Origin: Bostrychus sinensis | Lineage: Eukaryota; Chordata; Actinopteri; Gobiiformes; Eleotridae | Assembly: GCA_020698575.1 (NCBI GenBank) | Contig: CM036252.1 | Location: forward strand, 6,412,178 to 6,476,177 | Direction of reading: 5' to 3' | Length of the DNA: 64,000 bases | In this document: positions 46,222-56,690 of the stretch, piece after piece | Layout: every line of letters starts with the position of its first letter | How positions within the stretch are numbered: position 1 is the first letter of the stretch | Program-made: the position numbers and the translations under genes | Notes under the pieces: generated by a model | Databases searched by the model: none | The model's input: only the letters and a program-made list of their open reading frames with translations | Told to the model about the DNA's origin: nothing

Positions 46222-46515
46222 CTGAGCAGGTGAGCTCCACAGTTGTTCCAGATGAGCAGGTGTCCCCTGAGCTGGTCCTGGGACAGTCCATCAGAGCAGA
46301 CTCATGGCCTTCGCAGTGGAACGCCTGTCCCAGAGCCTGCCCCTCTCCATAGAGCGCCCCCTGGAGGAGAGAAGGGGCCCCGCAGCCCAGCTCCCTGCAG
46401 AGCACCTCTGCATCCTGCAGGTCAAAGTCCTCTTCACAGACTGAGGTCCAGGACTGGTCCCAGAGGAGCTGCAGTGATCCTGAGCAGAGGCCGGGCCCCC
46501 GGAGCCTCACAGAGT
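46222..46515 (-). CDS. Gene II, SRCR2 exon
   Basis: A 294-nt phase-1 exon with acceptor GTGTGTCCTCAG and donor CTCAG|GTAAAA. It encodes an eight-cysteine SRCR domain with CSGSLQLLWDQSWTSVCEED, AEVLCRELGCGAPSLLQG, FHCEGHESALMDCP and DTCSSGTTVELTCSG. It is nearly the same as SRCR4 at nucleotide level, which suggests recent duplication or gene conversion. It follows SRCR1, from which it is separated by the 57-bp minisatellite and a MITE. Confidence 0.9.
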
Positions 46516-46593
46516 CTGAGGACACACAGAGGCTGAATGAACCTGGGGGCGGGACTCTCACACGAGGACGAGGATTTATATTTGGTCAAAGCT

Positions 46594-46870
46594 CATTCAC
46601 AGTAAAAAACAGATCTGGAACAGTTTACTTATAAAATAAAACAATGGCTTAAATCCAATCAAATCTGTGAACAGTGGAGTCAGTTGGCTGTAAGATGAGT
46701 TGGAAAAAATAAAGATAGTGAGTAAAACTTAAAATTTCAAGTTTTTAGACATATGAATGTTAAATTTGGTGAGTAGAAAAATAACTTGAGATTTTGAGTT
46801 GATCACCAAAACTCAAAAATCTTGAGGGATCCTGTTGCCTTGAGTTTTTGCAGCATTTTTTTTTACAGTG
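46594..46870. mobile_element. MITE with CACTGTAAAAAA-type ends, second copy
   Basis: The left end has CACAGTAAAAAACAGATC and the right end has TTTTTTTTACAGTG, inverted to each other. It corresponds to 18026-18298 and lies in the SRCR1-SRCR2 intron. Confidence 0.6.
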
Positions 46871-46889
46871 CATTTCAAACTCAATTTCT

Positions 46890-46960
46890 TTTTATGTACT
46901 TAATATAGACAGCCCCCGGACCCCACTTTGGGAACCACTGGTGTAAATAAATAAAAGGAA
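46890..46960. mobile_element. hAT-like element end
   Basis: CCCCACTTTGGGAACCACTG is the reverse complement of the CAGTGGTTCCCAAAGTGGGG end carried by fish hAT-like repeats. The same end is at 18340-18365. Only one terminus is recognisable. Confidence 0.45.
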
Positions 46961-47014
46961 CAGGTCCAAGAGAAATAGGACGCATGGACAGTTTATGATG
47001 TTGGACTGTGAAGC

Positions 47015-48131
47015 TCCACAGATCACAGCTCTGCAGCCAGTGGGGACAGAGTAACGGCCTCTTACACACTCCAGATAACAGCTCTGCAGCCAATGAGGAC
47101 AGAGTAATGGCCTCTTACCCGCACACTCCAGATCACAGCTCTGTAGCCAATGGGGACAGAGTAACGGCCTCTTACCCGTACACTCCAGATAACAGCTCTG
47201 CAGCCAATGAGGACAGAGTAACGGCCTCTTACCCGCACACTCCAGATCACAGCTCTGTAGCCAATGGGGACAGAGTAATGGCCTCTTACCCGCACACTCC
47301 AGATCACAGCTCTGCAGCCAATGGGGACAGAGTAACGGCCTCTTACACACTCCAGATAACAGCTCTGCAGCCAATGAGGACAGAGTAACGGCCTCTTACC
47401 CGCACACTCCAGATCACAGCTCTGTAGCCAATGGGGACAGAGTAACGGCCTCTTACCCGTACACTCCAGATCACAGCTCTGCAGCCAATGGGGACAGAGT
47501 AACGGCCTCTTACCCGTACACTCCAGATCACAGCTCTGTAGCCAATGGGGACAGAGTAACGGCCTCTTACCCGTACACTCCAGATCACAGCTCTGCAGCC
47601 AATGGGGACAGAGTAACGGCCTCTTACCTGTACACTCCAGATCACAGCTCTGTAGCCAATGGGGACAGAGTAACGGCCTCTTACGCGTACACTCCAGATC
47701 ACAGCTCTGCAGCCAATGGGGACAGAGTAACGGCCTCTTACCTGTACACTCCAGATCACAGCTCTGCAGCCAATGGGGACCAGTAACGGCCTCTTACACA
47801 CTCCAGATCACAGCTCTGCAGCCAGTGGGGACAGAGTAACGGCCTCTTACCTGTACACTCCAGATCACAGCTCTGCAGCCAATGGGGACAGAGTAACGGC
47901 CTCTTACACACTCCAGATCACAGCTCTGCAGCCAGTGGGGACAGAGTAACGGCCTCTTACCCGCACACTCCAGATCACAGCTCTGTAGCCAGTGGGGACA
48001 GAGTAACGGCCTCTTACCCGCACACTCCAGATCACAGCTCTGCAGCCAGTGGGGACAGAGTAACGGCCTCTTACCCGCACACTCCAGATCACAGCTCTGC
48101 AGCCAGTGGGGACAGAGTAACGGCCTCTTAC
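47015..48131. repeat. 57-bp minisatellite, 20 units, at the SRCR1 splice donor of gene II
   Basis: I count 20 units, half as many as in gene I. Each unit on the gene strand begins GGTAAGAGG, copying the SRCR1 donor at 48132/48131. Units differ at GCAGCC/GTAGCC, AATGGGG/AGTGGGG and in the four-base presence or absence class. The SRCR1 frame stays open for about six units before GTGTAA ends it. One unit (near 47780) lacks four bases. Confidence 0.95.
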
Positions 48132-48422
48132 CCGCACACTTCAGCTCCAGAGAGGTCCCCGAGGTAAAAGACCGAGTCCAGGAGCAGTCGCTCAGTGAAG
48201 ACTCCAAACACTTGTCCGTGATTTGCCAGACTTCAGTGTCTGCGCTCCTTCTTTGTCCCAAAGACACCGCCGCCCCGCAGCCCAGCTCCGCGCACACTTT
48301 CTTTGCCAGCCTCAGGTCAGGTAACGCCGCCCCCACTGATGCCCAGCCCACCCCGGGCCGCTCCACCTGCAGCTCCCCCTGGCAGCGACCGGCTCCTCCC
48401 ACCAACTGCAGCCTGTAAGACT
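48132..48422 (-). CDS. Gene II, SRCR1 exon
   Basis: A 291-nt phase-1 exon with acceptor TTTGCTCAG and donor GCGG|GTAAGAG. It encodes the first SRCR domain, ESYRLQLVGGAGRCQGELQV, then LRLAKKVCAELGCGAAVSLG, WQITDKCLESSLSDCS and TSLELKCAG. Six cysteines are visible; the usual cysteine after the WxSV-like motif is absent (GWASVGAA). No stop or frameshift. The 57-bp minisatellite starts at its donor. It follows the 30-nt microexon in the transcript. Confidence 0.9.
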
Positions 48423-48539
48423 CTGAGCAAATGAAAAAAAACAAAAACAAACCAAAACAGCCACATTAAAGCCGAACTATGTAACTTTGTTTGTTGCTTG
48501 TCCCGCCTCAGGCCCATAGCTGCTGGGACTGGCTATTCA

Positions 48540-48910
48540 ACCGAGTACTTTTACTTTTTACTCCACTACATTTCTGAGTTGGTTTAAAGTACAAAGTATT
48601 TAGAGTTTTGGTTTAAAGTTATTTGTTTTTGTCGTACCCTCATTGCAGCCACACAGTACTTCAATATAACAGATGCAGTAAAGTAGTACACACAGTACTT
48701 AAATATAACAGATGCAGTAAAGTAGTACTCCTTAGAAACATCAATAAAATAAAGACAGAAGACCTCAGACAGATTCAGTTTCCTACTTTAGTTTTCAGCA
48801 GTTTTCCAGCAAAATCCCAAACATCTAACAGATTCATTAGCTGTGCAAAATACTTTTACTTTTTTACTCACAAGTCCATTTGGAAGTGAGTACTTTTATA
48901 CTTTTACTTA
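48540..48910. mobile_element. Teleost transposon remnant with 39-bp repeat, second copy
   Basis: Matches 2690-3130 but has two 39-bp units (48650-48727) instead of three, and lacks a few bases near 48840. Confidence 0.5.
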
Positions 48911-49105
48911 AGTGTAAATTTTCACTTGACTGTTTAACACTGCAGGCTACAACTTTTTTATGTTTTATGTTATAACTAATGCAGCTAAATAAAAGAAAAA
49001 TACGTCGTACAATTCTTATCACGTCGTCTGTAACTGAACGTCTTTTTTCTGCGAGTTACTAAAGATAATTTCTGGGTTGAGTGGAGGGGCCGTGTGAGTG
49101 TTCAC

Positions 49106-49135
49106 CTGTGGAGTTGGGGTCCGCAGCCATGGCCT
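49106..49135 (-). CDS. Gene II, 30-nt linker microexon
   Basis: Acceptor TTTTCTACGCAG, a 30-nt phase-1 segment and donor CAG|GTGAAC. Joined to exon 1 (ending TGC G) and SRCR1 (starting AG TCT TAC), it gives a continuous reading CSCEAMAADPNSTESYRL. The hydrophobic signal sequence would end just before it, so cleavage near EA is plausible. Identical splice sites and sequence occur in gene I. Confidence 0.62.
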
Positions 49136-49471
49136 CTGCGTAGAAAACGAAAAAAAGAGGAAAAAAAGGTTTTCAAAATATATATAGGTTTTTGGTTAAT
49201 ACATTTTTCTCAGAAAGATTTGATCAGAGAAACAGGAAACTCCCAATCACAGACCTCGATCTCAGTTCAGTTTGTGGTTTGGCGTACGAGTTTATTTCAC
49301 TGCACAAGTTCCACAGCCAAATATATCACACTCTTCATTCAAAAAATGAAATTAGCCTCAGAGTTTTTAAAAAAGCAGATTGATGTTTGTGTAATTTTGA
49401 AGTTGGTGCAGGAAAGGGATTCTCAAACTTTTTACACCAAGTACCATCTTTAATGGACCATGAAATCAGCC
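49136..49471. other. Intron 1 proximal part, no gene seen
   Basis: AT-rich, shared with 3360-3692, ending in TTCTCAAACTTTTTACACC of hAT-like type just before the satellite. Confidence 0.5.
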
Positions 49472-52400
49472 TAAACCTGGACTAAACCTGGACTAAACCA
49501 GGACTAAACCAGGACTAAACCAGGTCTAAACCAAGACTAAACCAGGACTAAACCAAGACTAAACCAAGACTGAACCAGGACTAAACCAAGACTAAACCAG
49601 TACTAAACCAAGACTAAACCAGGACTAAACCAAGACTAAACCAGGACTAAACCAGGACTAAACCAAGACTAAACCTGGACTAAACCAAGACTGAACCAGG
49701 ACTAAACCAGGACTAAACCAAGACTAAACCAGGGCTAAACCAAGACTGAACCAGGACTAAACCAAGACTAAACCAGGACTAAACCAGGACTAAACCAAGA
49801 CTAAACCAGGGCTAAACCAAGACTGAACCAGGACTAAACCAAGACTGAACCAGGACTAAACCAGGACTAAACCAAGACTAAACCTGAACTAAACCAAGAC
49901 TAAACCAAGACTAAACCAGGACTAAACCAGGACTAAACCAGGACTAAACCAAGACTGAACCAGGACTAAACCAGGACTAAACCAAAACTAAACCAGGACT
50001 AAACCAAGACTGAACCAGGACTAAACCAAGACTAAACCAAGACTAAACCAGGACTAAACCAAGACTGAACCAGGACATAAACCAGGACTAAACCAAGACT
50101 AAACCAGGGCTAAACCAAGACTGAACCAGGACTAAACCAAGACTAAACCAGGACTAAACCAGGACTAAACCAAGACTAAACCAGGGCTAAACCAAGACTG
50201 AACCAGGACTAAACCAAGACTGAACCAGGACTAAACCAAGACTAAACCAGGACTAAACCAGGACTAAACCTGAACTAAACCAAGACTAAACCTGGACTAA
50301 ACAAGACTAAACCTGAACTAAACCAAGACTAAACCAAGACTAAACCAGGACTAAACCAGGACTAAACCAGGACTAAACCAAGACTGAACCAGGACTAAAC
50401 CAAGACTAAACCAGGACTAAACCAAGACTGAACCAGGACTAAACCAAGACTAAACCAAGACTAAACCAGGACTAAACCAAGACTGAACCAGGACTAAACC
50501 AGGACTAAACCAAGACTAAACCAGGGCTAAACCAAGACTGAACCAGGACTAAACCAAGACTAAACCAGGACTAAACCAGGACTAAACCAAGACTAAACCA
50601 GGGCTAAACCAAGACTGAACCAGGACTAAACCAAGACTAAACCAGGACTAAACCAAGACTAAACCAGGACTAAACCAAGACTCAACCAGGACTAAACCAA
50701 GACTAAACCAAGACTGAACCAGGACTAAACCAAGACTAAACCAGGACTAAACCAAGACTGAACCAAGACTGAACCAGGTCTAAACCAGGACTAAACCAAG
50801 ACTAAACCAAGACTAAACCAGGACTAAACCAAGACTGAACCAGGACTAAACCAGGACTAAACCAAGACTAAACCAGGACTGAACCAAGACTGAACCAAGA
50901 CTAAACCAAGACTAAACCAAGACTGAACCAGGACTAAACCAAGACTAAACCAGGACTAAACCAAGACTGAACCAGGACTAAACCAAGACTGAACCAGGAC
51001 TAAACCAAGACTAAACCAAGACTAAACCAGGACTAAACCAAGACTAAACCTGGACTAAACCAAGACTGAACCAGGACTAAACCAAGACTGAACCAGGACT
51101 AAACCAAGACTGAACCAGGACTAAACCAAGACTAAACCAGGACTAAACCAAGACTGAACCAGGTCTAAACCAAGACTAAACCAGGACTAAACCAAGACTG
51201 AACCAGGACTAAACCAAGACTAAACCAGGACTAAACCAAGACTGAACCAGGACTAAACCAAGACTAAACCAAGACTAAACCAGGACTAAACCAAGACTAA
51301 ACCTGGACTAAACCAAGACTGAACCAGGACTAAACCAAGACTGAACCAGGACTAAACCAAGACTGAACCAGGACTAAACCAAGACTAAACCAAGACTGAA
51401 CCAGGACTAAACCAAGACTGAACCAGGACTAAACCAAGACTGAACCAGGACTAAACCAAGACTGAACCAGGACTAAACCAAGACTGAACCAGGACTAAAC
51501 CAAGACTAAACCTGGACTAAACCTGGACTAAACCAAGACTGAACCAGGACTAAACCAAGACTGAACCAGGACTAAACCAAGACTAAACCTGGACTAAACC
51601 AAGACTAAACCAGGACTAAACCAAGACTGAACCAGGACTAAACCTGGACTAAACCAAGACTAAACCAAGACTGAACCAGGACTAAACCAGGACTAAACCA
51701 AGACTAAACCTGGACTAAACCAAGACTAAACCAGGACTAAACCAAGACTGAACCAGGACTAAACCAAGACTAAACCTGGACTAAACCAAGACTAAACCAG
51801 GACTGAACCAGGACTAAACCAAGACTGAACCAGGACTAAACCTGGACTAAACCAAGACTAAACCAAGACTGAACCAGGACTAAACCAGGACTAAACCAAG
51901 ACTAAACCTGGACTAAACCAAGACTAAACCAGGCCTAAACCAAGACTAAACCAAGACTGAACCAAGACTGAACCAGGACTAAACCAAGACTAAACCAGGC
52001 CTAAACCAAGACTAAACCAAGACTAAACCAAGACTGAACCAGGACTAAACCAGGACTAAACCAAGACTAAACCAAGACTAAACCAGGCCTAAACCAAGAC
52101 TAAACCAAGACTGAACCAAGACTGAACCAGGACTAAACCAAGACTAAACCTGGACTAAACCAAGACTAAACCAGGACTGAACCAGGACTAAACCAGGCCT
52201 AAACCAAGACTGAACCAGGACTAAACCAGGTCTAAACCAAGACTAAACCAAGACTGAACCAGGACTAAACCAGGACTAAACCAAGACTAAACCAAGACTG
52301 AACCAGGACTAAACCAGGACTAAACCAAGACTAAACCAAGACTGAACCAGGACTAAACCAGGACTAAACCAAGACTAAACCTGGACTAAACCAAGACTGA

Positions 52401-55400
52401 ACCAAGACTGAACCAGGACTAAACCAGGACTAAACCAAGACTAAACCAAGACTGAACCAGGACTAAACCAGGACTAAACCAAGACTAAACCAAGACTGAA
52501 CCAGGACTAAACCTAGACTAAACCAAGACTAAACCTGGACTAAACCAAGACTAAACCAGGCCTAAACCAAGACTAAACCAAGACTGAACCAAGACTGAAC
52601 CAGGACTAAACCAGGACTAAACCAAGACTAAACCAAGACTGAACCAGGACTGAACCAGGACTAAACCAGGACTAAACCAAGACTAAACCAAGACTGAACC
52701 AGGACTAAACCTAGACTAAACCAAGACTAAACCAAGACTGAACCAGGACTAAACCTAGACTAAACCAAGACTAAACCTGGACTAAACCAAGACTAAACCA
52801 AGACTGAACCAGGACTAAACCAGGCCTAAACCAAGACTGAACCAAGACTGAACCAAGACTGAACCAGGACTAAACCAGGACTAAACCAAGACTAAACCAA
52901 GACTGAACCAGGACTGAACCAGGACTAAACCAGGACTAAACCAAGACTGAACCAAGACTGAACCAGGACTAAACCAGGACTAAACCAAGACTAAACCAAG
53001 ACTGAACCAGGACTAAACCAGGACTAAACCAAGACTAAACCAAGACTGAACCAGGACTAAACCTAGACTAAACCAAGACTAAACCTGGACTAAACCAAGA
53101 CTAAACCAGGCCTAAACCAAGACTAAACCAAGACTGAACCAAGACTGAACCAGGACTAAAGCAAGACTAAATCTGGACTAAACCAAGACTAAACCAGGCC
53201 TAAACCAAGACTAAACCAAGACTGAACCAAGACTGAACCAAGACTAAAGCAAGACTAAACCAGGCCTAAACCAAGACTAAACCAAGACTGAACCAAGACT
53301 GAACCAGGACTAAAGCAAGACTAAACCTGGACTAAACCAAGACTGAACCAGGACTAAACCAAGACTAAACCTGGACTAAACCTGGACTAAACCAAGACTG
53401 AACCAGGACTAAACCAAGACTAAACCTGGACTAAACCAAGACTAAACCAGGACTGAACCAGGACTAAACCAAGACTGAACCAAGACTGAACCAGGACTGA
53501 ACCAGGACTAAACCAAGACTAAACCTGGACTAAACCAAGACTAAACCAGGACTGAACCAGGACTAAACCAAGACTAAACCTGGACTAAACCAAGACTAAA
53601 CCAGGACTGAACCAGGACTAAACCAAGACTGAACCAAGACTGAACCAAGACTGAACCAGGACTAAACCAAGACTAAACCTGGACTAAACCAAGACTAAAC
53701 CAGGACTGAACCAGGACTAAACCAAGACTGAACCAAGACTGAACCAAGACTGAACCAGGACTAAACCAAGACTAAACCTGGACTAAACCAAGACTAAACC
53801 AGGACTGAACCAGGACTAAACCAAGACTAAACCAAGACTGAACCAGGACTAAACCAGGACTAAACCAAGACTAAACCTGGACTAAACCAAGACTAAACCT
53901 GGACTAAACCAAGACTAAACCAAGACTGAACCAAGACTGAACCAGGACTGAACCAGGACTAAACCAAGACTAAACCTGGACTAAACCAAGACTAAACCAG
54001 GCCTAAACCAAGACTGAACCAGGACTAAACCAGGACTAAACCAAGACTAAACCAAGACTGAACCAGGACTAAACCAAGACTGAACCAAGACTGAACCAGG
54101 ACTGAACCAGGACTAAACCAGGACTAAACCAAGACTAAACCTGGACTAAACCAAGACTAAACCAGGCCTAAACCAAGACTGAACCAAGACTGAACCAGGA
54201 CTGAACCAGGACTAAACCTAGACTAAACCAAGACTAAACCAGGCCTAAACCAAGACTGAACCAGGACTAAACCAAGACTGAACCAAGACTGAACCAGGAC
54301 TAAACCAAGACTAAACCTGGACTAAACCAAGACTAAACCAGGACTGAACCAGGACTAAACCAGGCCTAAACCAAGACTGAACCAAGACTGAACCAGGACT
54401 AAACCAAGACTAAACCTGGACTAAACCAAGACTAAACCAGGACTGAACCAGGACTAAACCAGGCCTAAACCAAGACTGAACCAAGACTGAACCAGGACTG
54501 AACCAGGACTAAACCAGGACTAAACCAAGACTAAACCAAGACTGAACCAGGACTAAACCAGAACTAAACCAAGACTAAACCAAGACTGAACCAGGACTAA
54601 ACCAGGACTAAACCAAGACTAAACCAAGACTGAACCAGGACTAAACCAGGACTAAACCAGGCCTAAACCAAGACTGAACCAAGACTGAACCAGGACTAAA
54701 CCAAGACTGAACCAGGACTAAACCAAGACTAAACCAAGACTGAACCAGGACTAAACCAGAACTAAACCAAGACTAAACCAAGACTGAACCAGGACTAAAC
54801 CAGGACTAAACCAAGACTAAACCAAGACTGAACCAGGACTAAACCAAGACTAAACCAGGCCTAAACCAAGACTGAACCAAGACTGAACCAGGACTAAACC
54901 AAGACTGAACCAGGACTAAACCAAGACTAAACCAAGACTGAACCAGGACTAAACCAGAACTAAACCAAGACTAAACCAAGACTGAACCAGGACTAAACCA
55001 GGACTAAACCAAGACTAAACCAAGACTAAACCAGGCCTAAACCAAGACTGAACCAAGACTGAACCAGGACTAAACCAAGACTAAACCTGGACTAAACCAA
55101 GACTAAACCAGGACTAAACCAGGACTAAACCAAGACTAAACCTGGACTAAACCAAGACTGAACCAGGACTAAACCAGGCCTAAACCAAGACTAAACCAGG
55201 ACTGAACCAGGACTAAACCAGGCCTAAACCAAGACTGAACCAAGACTGAACCAGGACTAAACCAAGACTAAACCTGGACTAAACCAAGACTAAACCAGGA
55301 CTAAACCAAGACTAAACCAGGCCTAAACCAAGACTGAACCAAGACTGAACCAGGACTGAACCAGGACTAAACCAAGACTGAACCAGGACTGAACCAGGAC

Positions 55401-56132
55401 TAAACCAGGACTAAACCAAGACTAAACCTGGACTAAACCAAGACTAAACCAGGACTGAACCAGGACTAAACCAGGCCTAAACCAAGACTGAACCAAGACT
55501 GAACCAGGACTGAACCAGGACTAAACCAGGACTAAACCAAGACTAAACCAAGACTGAACCAGGACTAAACCAGAACTAAACCAAGACTAAACCAAGACTG
55601 AACCAGGACTAAACCAGGACTAAACCAAGACTAAACCAAGACTGAACCAGGACTAAACCAGGACTAAACCAGGCCTAAACCAAGACTGAACCAAGACTGA
55701 ACCAGGACTAAACCAAGACTGAACCAGGACTAAACCAAGACTAAACCAAGACTGAACCAGGACTAAACCAGAACTAAACCAAGACTAAACCAAGACTGAA
55801 CCAGGACTAAACCAGGACTAAACCAAGACTAAACCAAGACTGAACCAGGACTAAACCAAGACTAAACCAAGACTGAACCAGGACTAAACCAGAACTAAAC
55901 CAAGACTAAACCAAGACTGAACCAGGACTAAACCAGGACTAAACCAAGACTAAACCAAGACTAAACCAGGCCTAAACCAAGACTGAACCAAGACTGAACC
56001 AGGACTAAACCAAGACTAAACCTGGACTAAACCAAGACTAAACCAGGACTAAACCAGGACTAAACCAAGACTAAACCTGGACTAAACCAAGACTGAACCA
56101 GGACTAAACCAGGACTAAACCAAGACTAAACC
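49472..56132. repeat. 6.7-kb 11-bp satellite, CTAAACC orientation (gene II intron 1)
   Basis: About 600 units (CTAAACCAGGA, CTAAACCAAGA, CTGAACCAGGA and CTAAACCTGGA types). On the gene strand it reads TGGTTTAG. Higher-order blocks combining CTGAACCAAGA and GGCCTAAACC units recur every few hundred bases. It lies inside intron 1 and is inverted relative to both flanking intergenic arrays. Confidence 0.97.
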
Positions 56133-56240
56133 TGGTTTGGACCTGGTTTAGTCCTTTCATTAAATTTGGTTTAGTCCTGGCTTAGTTCAGGTTTAGTCCT
56201 TGTTTAGACCTGGTTTGGTCCTTGTTTAGACCTGGTTTAG
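56133..56240. repeat. Short inverted arm of the 11-bp satellite
   Basis: At 56131-56140 the array switches direction through AAACCTGGTTT. About 110 bases of degenerate TGGTTTAG units then follow before unique sequence. On the gene strand this arm precedes the 6.7-kb arm, so the intron-1 RNA could fold back. Confidence 0.85.
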
Positions 56241-56433
56241 CTAATGGGTGCTAATGCTAAAGGTACTCTTTGCTCTTTCACACAGTTTTCTCTCCAAAAA
56301 GACAAGTGAAGAGACAGAGCATGAATCAAACTGTGATTAAAATCTTTTAAGCACATTCTCTAATTCCTTCTGGATCTTATAAACAGTTTATGGAACTATG
56401 CTCATAAACAAAGTGAGTTGAATTAGCTCTTAC

Positions 56434-56479
56434 CGCAGCTACAGAGGGACACAAACAACAGAATCAGTCTTCGGTCCAT
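56434..56479 (-). CDS. Gene II, exon 1 (signal peptide)
   Basis: The ATG at 56479 lies in a good vertebrate start context (CAACATGG, A at -3 and G at +4). It opens MDRRLILLFVSLCSC, a short basic start followed by a hydrophobic core, which is typical of a secretory signal peptide. The exon ends TGC G|GTAAGAG at 56434, phase 1, matching the microexon and every later exon. Forty-six coding bases are present and the 5' UTR continues to the right with unknown start. No equivalent was found for gene I. It is flanked on both sides by 11-bp satellite arrays. Confidence 0.75.
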
Positions 56480-56690
56480 GTTGAGGTCTGGATCAGGACT
56501 GGGTCTGGACCAGGTCTGGGTCTGTACCGTGACAGTTTGAAGTCTTGTCTAAAGGAGGTTTCCGTGTTGGTTCTTATCTGTTTATCGTTGGTGGCTGCTG
56601 CCTCTCATCAGAGCCTTTAGTCCACATGAGTTTGGTCTGACATTCATTTATGTTTTTACTAATGACAATTATAATATTTAACACTAATTT
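56480..56690 (-). promoter_or_regulatory. Putative promoter and 5' UTR of gene II
   Basis: The unique sequence between the start codon and the right-hand satellite is only about 210 bases. No TATA box is evident. Two GATA motifs, AGATAAG (56573-56579) and GATAAA (56581-56586), lie about 95-107 bases upstream of the ATG. GATA sites are common in blood-cell promoters, which would fit an immune receptor. Function is inferred. Confidence 0.4.

Larger units (their letters stand above)
38706..56479 (-). other. Gene II model: signal peptide, linker, five SRCR domains, Ig domain, hydrophobic tail
   Basis: Joining 46+30+291+294+297+294+297+408+143 nt gives 2,100 nt with all borders in phase 1 and no internal stop: 699 residues. 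The first eight exons are supported by splice sites and domain content; the last is tentative. SRCR proteins of this build act as secreted or surface pattern-recognition and scavenger molecules, and an Ig-like domain next to SRCR repeats is a fish feature. Symmetrical phase-1 exons mean any domain can be skipped without losing the frame. The ligand, the cell type and the exact ortholog cannot be read from the sequence. Confidence 0.7.

Noticed and set aside
49472..56132. CRISPR-like regular repeats
   Set aside because: Repeats are contiguous 11-bp units with no unique spacers, and the window is eukaryotic.
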